Assembly (NCBI GenBank): GCA_040255215.1
Contig: JBDZUM010000103.1
Span: 1-15,273 of the forward strand
Origin: JAQSWP01 sp040255215
Lineage (GTDB): Bacteria > Pseudomonadota > Alphaproteobacteria > Reyranellales > JAQSWP01
Length of the DNA stretch: 15,273 bases
Reading direction: 5' to 3'
Shown: one piece after another, positions 14,494-15,273 of the stretch
How positions within the stretch are numbered: position 1 is the stretch's first letter
How the letters are laid out: each line of letters opens with the position of its first letter
Position numbers and translations under genes: made by a program
Notes under the pieces: generated by a model
Told to the model about the DNA's origin: nothing
What the model saw: only the letters and a program-made list of their open reading frames with translations
Databases searched by the model: none

Positions 14494-15267
14494 ATGAAAT
14501 TGAATGGCAAGGTCGCCATCGTTACGGGCGCGGCATCCGGGCTTGGGCACGGAACTTGTATGGCGCTTGCCGCCGCCGGCGCCAAAATCGTCGGCTTTGA
14601 TCGTGACGCGGCCAAGCTCGCCAAGCTGCGCGAGTCGCTGGGCGATCGGGTAATTACTCAGGCGGTGGATGTAGCCGACGAGGCCAGCGTGAAAGCCGGC
14701 ATCGATGCCGCTTTGAACGCATTCGGCGCCGTGCACGTTGCGGTGAATTGCGCCGGCGTCGCCGATTCGGCCAAGACCGTGTCCAAGGGCGAGCCTTTTC
14801 CCCTGGCGACATGGAATAGGGTGATTGCCGTCAATCTCACCGGCACCTTCAACGTCATCCGCTTCGCAGCTCTCGCCATGATCGCCAACGAACCGGAAAG
14901 CGAAGGCGAGGAACGCGGTGTCATCGTCAACACCGCCTCAGGCGCGGCCTGGCAGGGCCAAGTCGGGCAGGCCGCCTACAGCGCCAGCAAGGCTGGCGTG
15001 ATGGGGCTGACCTTGCCGGTGGCACGCGATCTCGCCGCCTATGGCATTCGCGTCGTATCGATCGCGCCGGGATTGTTCGCCACGGCGATGGTCGAGGGTC
15101 TGCCGCCGAAGGTCTCGCAATCGATCGTCGATCGCATGATTCTTTATCCCAACCGCATGGGCCGTTCGGACGAATTCGCCGCTCTTGTCCGGCATATTGC
15201 CGAGAATTCCTATTTGAACGCCACGACGATCAACCTTGATGCCGGCGCGCGCATGCAGGCGCGCTGA
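14494..15267 (+). CDS. HSD10-type short-chain dehydrogenase (3-hydroxyacyl-CoA dehydrogenase type 2)
   Basis: This 257-residue short-chain dehydrogenase would oxidise a 3-hydroxyacyl-CoA to the 3-ketoacyl-CoA with NAD. The nucleotide-binding motif is TGAASGLG (11-18), NCAG follows at 85-88, and the catalytic residues are Ser149 in NTASG, Tyr162 and Lys166 in YSASK. The segments GQVGQAAYSASKAG, MGLTLPVARDLA, GIRVVSIAPGLFAT and the end NLDAGARMQAR are hallmarks of the 17-beta-HSD type 10 branch. In animals that enzyme acts on 2-methyl-3-hydroxybutyryl-CoA and related substrates. ATG 14494 has a GGAAGG-type ribosome site about 8 bases upstream. The gene is complete, ending six bases before the window edge, so further cluster genes may follow. 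Confidence 0.92.
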   Translation: MKLNGKVAIVTGAASGLGHGTCMALAAAGAKIVGFDRDAAKLAKLRESLGDRVITQAVDVADEASVKAGIDAALNAFGAVHVAVNCAGVADSAKTVSKGEPFPLATWNRVIAVNLTGTFNVIRFAALAMIANEPESEGEERGVIVNTASGAAWQGQVGQAAYSASKAGVMGLTLPVARDLAAYGIRVVSIAPGLFATAMVEGLPPKVSQSIVDRMILYPNRMGRSDEFAALVRHIAENSYLNATTINLDAGARMQAR

Positions 15268-15273
15268 TCCTCG

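Noticed and set aside
1..15273. CRISPR arrays, tRNA or rRNA genes, defence genes, toxin-antitoxin pairs
   Set aside because: No regularly spaced repeats, no cloverleaf or rRNA-like sequence and no such protein families were seen.

Overview
The window looks like a piece of an alphaproteobacterial genome, an inference from the GC-rich codon use and the gene families present; genus cannot be told. It has two parts. Positions 1-1572 are the edge of an integrated element: the 3'-truncated end of a radC gene, cut inside its HNHPSG metal-binding motif, followed by a tyrosine recombinase with all catalytic residues. Positions 1998-15267 are a catabolic gene cluster for CoA-activated carboxylic acids. 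A 425-base stretch without a recognisable gene (1573-1997) separates them, so the catabolic cluster may be cargo of an element inserted in radC. The other end of that element is not in the window.

Layout: radC fragment (3-104), integrase (286-1572), acyl-CoA dehydrogenase (1998-3176), TetR-family regulator (3293-3925), then a tightly packed operon. That operon runs LivG-type ATPase (4136-4954), long-chain-type acyl-CoA synthetase (4954-6921), LivH-type permease (6918-7960, broken by a 100-N assembly gap), LivM-type permease (7964-9016), periplasmic binding protein (9069-10298) and LivF-type ATPase (10353-11144). A crotonase-fold gene lies on the minus strand (11154-11936). Diverging from it are a CaiB/BaiF-fold protein with alpha-methylacyl-CoA racemase residues (12056-13192), an SCP-x-type thiolase (13226-14464) and an HSD10-type short-chain dehydrogenase (14494-15267).

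How the genes may work together: the binding protein and ABC importer bring a carboxylate into the cell and the ligase encoded inside the same operon converts it to its CoA thioester. The racemase would set the configuration of a 2-methyl branch; the acyl-CoA dehydrogenase, crotonase, HSD10-like dehydrogenase and SCP-x thiolase would perform one beta-oxidation turn. Racemase, HSD10-like dehydrogenase and SCP-x thiolase are three families known for 2-methyl-branched acyl-CoAs, so a branched substrate (isoprenoid or sterol side-chain-like acid) is my best inference; the true substrate is not shown by sequence.

Regulation: intergenic regions of the cluster hold related TTGAC-based dyads, including two TGAC-N6-GTCA sites, which are candidate operators for the TetR protein. 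The 100-N gap at 7339-7438 is flanked by two identical 55-base copies. Collapsing them restores an intact 295-residue permease, so the break is almost certainly an assembly artefact.
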